DNA of 64,000 nt from Endozoicomonas sp965208385 (GTDB lineage: Bacteria > Pseudomonadota > Gammaproteobacteria > Pseudomonadales > Endozoicomonadaceae): the NCBI GenBank assembly GCA_965208385.1, contig CBDBOO010000021.1, positions 39,756-103,755 of the forward strand. The letters are read 5' to 3'. The position numbers were made by a program, and so were the translations under genes. Below, in pieces: positions 61,236 through 64,000 of this stretch (position 1 is its first letter; each line of letters begins with the position of its first letter). The notes under the pieces were generated by a model that was not told where the DNA came from, searched no databases, and was given only the letters and a program-made list of their open reading frames with translations.

Positions 61236-61254
61236 TGTAGCGTATAACGCTACA
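61236..61254. promoter_or_regulatory. Perfect palindrome between bamD and rluD
   Basis: TGTAGCGT-ATA-ACGCTACA is an 8-bp perfect inverted repeat midway between the divergent genes. It may be an operator or an RNA hairpin. Confidence 0.45.
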
Positions 61255-61378
61255 GGCCGGAGAGAGTCAGTGTGTTAAACTCTTCAGCCTGATGACGCAC
61301 TAATATAAACATAGTCCGCCAAAAAACCAAAAAGATAACACTAGCAGACTTGAGTCAATTTTTCTTGAGAAGTAATAA

Positions 61379-62347
61379 ATGGGTGAAATAATTAATCAGA
61401 CGACTGTAGTTCCCGATGAATTGGGTGGTCGTCGCCTTGATCAAATTGCGGCCAGTAGCTTTCCTGATTTTTCCAGGGCAAGGCTGCAGGAGTGGATTAA
61501 AAATGGTTTTCTACTGGTTAACGGTGAGCAGCGTAAGCCCCGGGATAAACTCTATGGTGGTGAATCCTTGAGTCTGGATGTGACGGTGCAAGATGAGGAA
61601 AGCTGGCTACCTGAGGATATAGCGTTATCAATTGTCTATAAAGACGACGATATTATTGTGATTAATAAGCCTGCCGGATTGGTGGTGCACCCGGCCGCAG
61701 GGAATCGAAGCGGCACATTGTTAAATGCACTTTTGTTCCATTTTCCAGACAATGCTTCTGTCCCCAGAGCAGGTATTGTCCATAGACTGGATAAAGACAC
61801 CACCGGACTCATGGTGGTAGCGAGAAACCTTGCGGCCCATACGGATCTTGTTTCCCAGTTACAGGAGCGTACCGTCAGCAGAGAGTACGAAGCGGTAGCT
61901 CAGGGAGTGATCACTGCAGGTGGTATGGTGGATGCACCTATTGGTCGGCACCCTCATAACCGGTTGAAAATGGCTGTGGTGAAAGGCGGGAAGGAGTCTG
62001 TTACTCATTATCGAGTATTAAAACGCTTTGATGCCCATACTCATCTCAGCTTAAAGCTTGAATCAGGGCGCACACACCAGATTCGAGTTCATATGAGTCA
62101 TTTGCATCATCCTCTGGTGGGTGACGATTTGTATGCCGGAGGACTCAAGTTTCCCAAGGCTTGTCCTGATGCTTTGGCCGACACTTTGCGACAATTTCGT
62201 CGACAGGCGTTGCATGCCCGGAAACTGGGATTGATTCATCCTGTCACGGATGAATATATGGAATGGGAAGTGGAATTACCGGAAGACTTCAAGTCGCTGT
62301 TACTCAGTCTTAAAGAGAACATGAGGAAGCTGTCTGATATTGACTGA
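61379..62347 (+). CDS. rluD: 23S rRNA pseudouridine(1911/1915/1917) synthase RluD
   Basis: A 322-aa enzyme that makes three pseudouridines in helix 69 of 23S rRNA. N-terminal S4 domain (GGRRLDQIAASSFPDFSRARLQEWIKNGFLLVNGEQRKPRDKLYGGE). The RluA-type catalytic domain has GIVHRLDKDTTGLMVVARN, where the Asp of HRLDKDT is catalytic, and SGRTHQIRVHMSHLHHPLVGD. Upstream lies bamD, divergent; downstream is pgeF. Confidence 0.96.
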   Translation: MGEIINQTTVVPDELGGRRLDQIAASSFPDFSRARLQEWIKNGFLLVNGEQRKPRDKLYGGESLSLDVTVQDEESWLPEDIALSIVYKDDDIIVINKPAGLVVHPAAGNRSGTLLNALLFHFPDNASVPRAGIVHRLDKDTTGLMVVARNLAAHTDLVSQLQERTVSREYEAVAQGVITAGGMVDAPIGRHPHNRLKMAVVKGGKESVTHYRVLKRFDAHTHLSLKLESGRTHQIRVHMSHLHHPLVGDDLYAGGLKFPKACPDALADTLRQFRRQALHARKLGLIHPVTDEYMEWEVELPEDFKSLLLSLKENMRKLSDID

Positions 62348-62414
62348 AATGGCACATAAACCTGGCAGGTAAAATAATTTTTCACCTGCTTATGAATAAG
62401 GCGCATGAAAAACA

Positions 62415-63179
62415 ATGACTGAGCATTCAGAGCGATATATTGAAGCTGACTGGCCGTCTCCTGCAAATATCAAAGCGTTTGTTACTACCCGCAAAGGTGG
62501 TGAGAGTACTGATTGCTACAGTAGTTTTAATATGGGTCTTTATTCTGGTGATGATGCCGAAAAAGTTCTGTTAAACCGAAGTCTGCTAATGAATGATTGG
62601 TCATTGAAACAATCGCCACAATGGCTGAAGCAGGTTCATGGCATACAGGTTGTTTCTGCTGGTTTGAACCCGCAGGAAAAAGAAGGGGATGCCTGCTGGA
62701 CTTCAAATTCTGGTCGGGCTTGTGTGGTACAGAGTGCAGATTGTCTGCCGGTACTGTTTTGCGATACGGCTGGTACCACTGTAGCGGCCGCTCATGCTGG
62801 TTGGAAAGGTCTGGTCGATGGCGTACTGGAAGAAACCATAAAAAGCATGGGTGTTAAGCCTGATGAGCTTCTGGCGTGGATGGGGCCAGCTATCAGTCAG
62901 AAGCATTTTGAAGTAGGCCCTGAAGTCAGGGAGCAGTTTCTGAAGGCTGACTTAAACGCTGAAAGTGCGTTCAAGGCAGGGAAGGGAGATCGATGGTATG
63001 CCGATCTCTATAGTCTTGCTCGAGCCCGCTTGCAGGCGATGGGCTTAACAAAAATATACGGCGGTGAATATTGCACAGTAGAGCAGGAAAAGCTGTTTTA
63101 CTCATATCGCCGGGATGGTAAACATTCTGGTCGAATGGCTTCAGTCGTCTGGATCAATCCTGTTAAAGAGAATAGTTGA
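62415..63179 (+). CDS. pgeF: Peptidoglycan editing factor PgeF (YfiH, laccase-like family)
   Basis: A 254-aa member of the Cu-oxidase_4/YfiH family. FVTTRKGGES, LKQVHGIQVV, ADCLPVLFCD and AAAHAGWKGLVDGVLEETI are the family motifs, with Cys and His metal ligands. In E. coli it prevents wrong L-Ser incorporation into the MurC product; homologues act on purine nucleosides. It lies next to rluD, as in most relatives. Confidence 0.93.
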   Translation: MTEHSERYIEADWPSPANIKAFVTTRKGGESTDCYSSFNMGLYSGDDAEKVLLNRSLLMNDWSLKQSPQWLKQVHGIQVVSAGLNPQEKEGDACWTSNSGRACVVQSADCLPVLFCDTAGTTVAAAHAGWKGLVDGVLEETIKSMGVKPDELLAWMGPAISQKHFEVGPEVREQFLKADLNAESAFKAGKGDRWYADLYSLARARLQAMGLTKIYGGEYCTVEQEKLFYSYRRDGKHSGRMASVVWINPVKENS

Positions 63180-63238
63180 TCGAATGGTGAACCGTTTCTC
63201 CGCACAGGTAAAGTATAAAGACTATCAGTCTGCCATTT

Positions 63239-64000
63239 TCAGAGTTCATCTCTAGCCGTTTGTGGATCGCTGCTATCAGTGAGGTTGAAGGTTATTTCTT
63301 CCTTACTGGCTGATAGTGTGTCAATGATCCTCAGTTGTGAGACGCCGGAATCCCATGCCCCCCGGCTTGTTATCTTAAAGTCATCGACTGAAAAGGCGTC
63401 AGGTTTTCTGTCAAAAGCAACTAATGATATTGCATCGTTACCAATTCTCAGATGTTTAATACCATGATAAGAGGTGCTATGGATGTGCCAGACAATTTCA
63501 TTTTCATGAACATTGATGCCGATGGCCACTTCCTGCATAAGTCCTATAGGACCAAGACCTCCCCATCCAACAAAGCCTCCTTTTGGTCTGGCATCCTGTT
63601 CTGATGCGTCGATACGTAATCCCATTTTTCCCGTTTCCGGATTATTATATTCATAAATTCTATCGCCATAGTCGGTTTGATTGTTTTTTGTAGATAAGTT
63701 TTTTGAAAACATAGTGGCAGAGAGTCTATCCAGATACTTTGATGTAGCATTAACCGCAATATCTTCTGCTTCAGGTACTTCATTCTGGTAATGCATTAGA
63801 CCTTTTATGGTCATATAAACCAGTGGTGGCCAGGAACCACCCTGCCAGTAGTTGCCTGCAGAGCTGTAATTTCTATGGCTTGTGGCCAGTGCGGGGAAGG
63901 GCATGGGGGTTTCAAAGTAATGAGTATCTTTAAGATAGGAAATCATGCCTGTCACCTGTTCATTACTGGCAATTTCTGCATATAACCCCCAATAACCGGA
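63239..64000 (-). CDS. C-terminal part of a GH63/GH37-like glycoside hydrolase (partial)
   Basis: An open frame on the minus strand from the window end (64000) to the stop at 63239, at least 253 codons. SGYWGLYAEIASNEQ is followed by SYLKDTHYFETPMPFPALA, SSAGNYWQGGSWPPLVYMTIKGL and GLRIDASEQDA..GGFVGWGGLGPIGLMQE. The YWQGGSWPP and G-W-G-L-G patterns are those of (alpha/alpha)6-barrel glycosidases of the trehalase (GH37) and GH63 type. The start is outside the window, so signal peptide and N-terminal domains cannot be judged. The substrate, whether trehalose, mannosylglycerate or a mannoside, is open. In Pseudomonas clpB, not this gene, follows pgeF. Confidence 0.8.
   Translation of the reverse strand, partial: SGYWGLYAEIASNEQVTGMISYLKDTHYFETPMPFPALATSHRNYSSAGNYWQGGSWPPLVYMTIKGLMHYQNEVPEAEDIAVNATSKYLDRLSATMFSKNLSTKNNQTDYGDRIYEYNNPETGKMGLRIDASEQDARPKGGFVGWGGLGPIGLMQEVAIGINVHENEIVWHIHSTSYHGIKHLRIGNDAISLVAFDRKPDAFSVDDFKITSRGAWDSGVSQLRIIDTLSASKEEITFNLTDSSDPQTARDEL

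Noticed and set aside
1..64000. tRNA genes and rRNA genes
   Set aside because: I looked for cloverleaf arms and CCA ends in the intergenic stretches and saw none; only rnpB is an RNA gene.

Overview
The window is one contiguous piece of a gammaproteobacterial chromosome. It holds rnpB followed by the complete division and cell wall (dcw) cluster, mraZ to lpxC, then secA, argJ and a Nudix/ThiE fusion. It also carries the lpoA-yraN-diaA-dolP block with rsmI, sspA/sspB, and bamD/rluD/pgeF. This order is close to that of Pseudomonas and other Oceanospirillales/Pseudomonadales-type bacteria. Abundant insertion sequences (ISL3, IS1634 and ISKra4 families), a Hanks-type kinase, a second possible kinase-fold protein and a secreted trypsin-like protease suggest a host-associated marine member such as Endozoicomonas. 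The genus is inference only.

Layout. 1-8280 is an IS-rich zone: a gene tail, an ISL3 element inserted in a terminator T-run, a NagK-like sugar kinase, then an IS1634-family element in minus orientation that was itself hit twice by ISKra4-family elements, then a decayed second ISL3 transposase. 8287-17259 holds accessory genes: a diheme peroxidase-like protein, a UvrD-like helicase, a protein kinase, thymidine kinase, a secreted serine protease and a TauE/SafE permease. 17268-20320 is the methionine importer metNIQ, preceded by a promoter, a candidate SAM-II riboswitch and a strong terminator. 20404-26100 has a peroxiredoxin, sspA, a 162-bp palindromic MITE, sspB, an FMN reductase and a divergent AraC regulator/aldehyde dehydrogenase pair.

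26186-31242 carries dolP, diaA, yraN and lpoA on the minus strand, then rsmI and rnpB on the plus strand. 31493-49669 is the dcw cluster: a promoter and four 10-bp-spaced MraZ boxes, then mraZ, rsmH, ftsL, ftsI, murE, murF, mraY, murD, ftsW, murG, murC, ddl, ftsQ, ftsA, ftsZ and lpxC, with many start/stop overlaps that suggest translational coupling. It makes the peptidoglycan precursor, lipid II and the divisome core, and lpxC adds lipid A synthesis. 49955-56773 has an M23 envelope peptidase, secA, a second copy of the MITE, argJ and a Nudix-ThiE fusion. 56796-58751 is an intact IS1634-family element, followed by an unrecognised 421-aa protein, yacG, bamD, rluD, pgeF and the C-terminal part of a glycoside hydrolase that runs off the end.

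The strongest non-gene observations are: the SAM-II-like leader of metNIQ with a built-in antiterminator/terminator switch; the two-copy palindromic MITE placed at operon boundaries of core genes; the nested insertions with readable target duplications; the short patch of ISL3 sequence found inside the IS1634 copy; and the MraZ operator. No tRNA gene or CRISPR array was found, and no rRNA other than the RNase P RNA region was seen.
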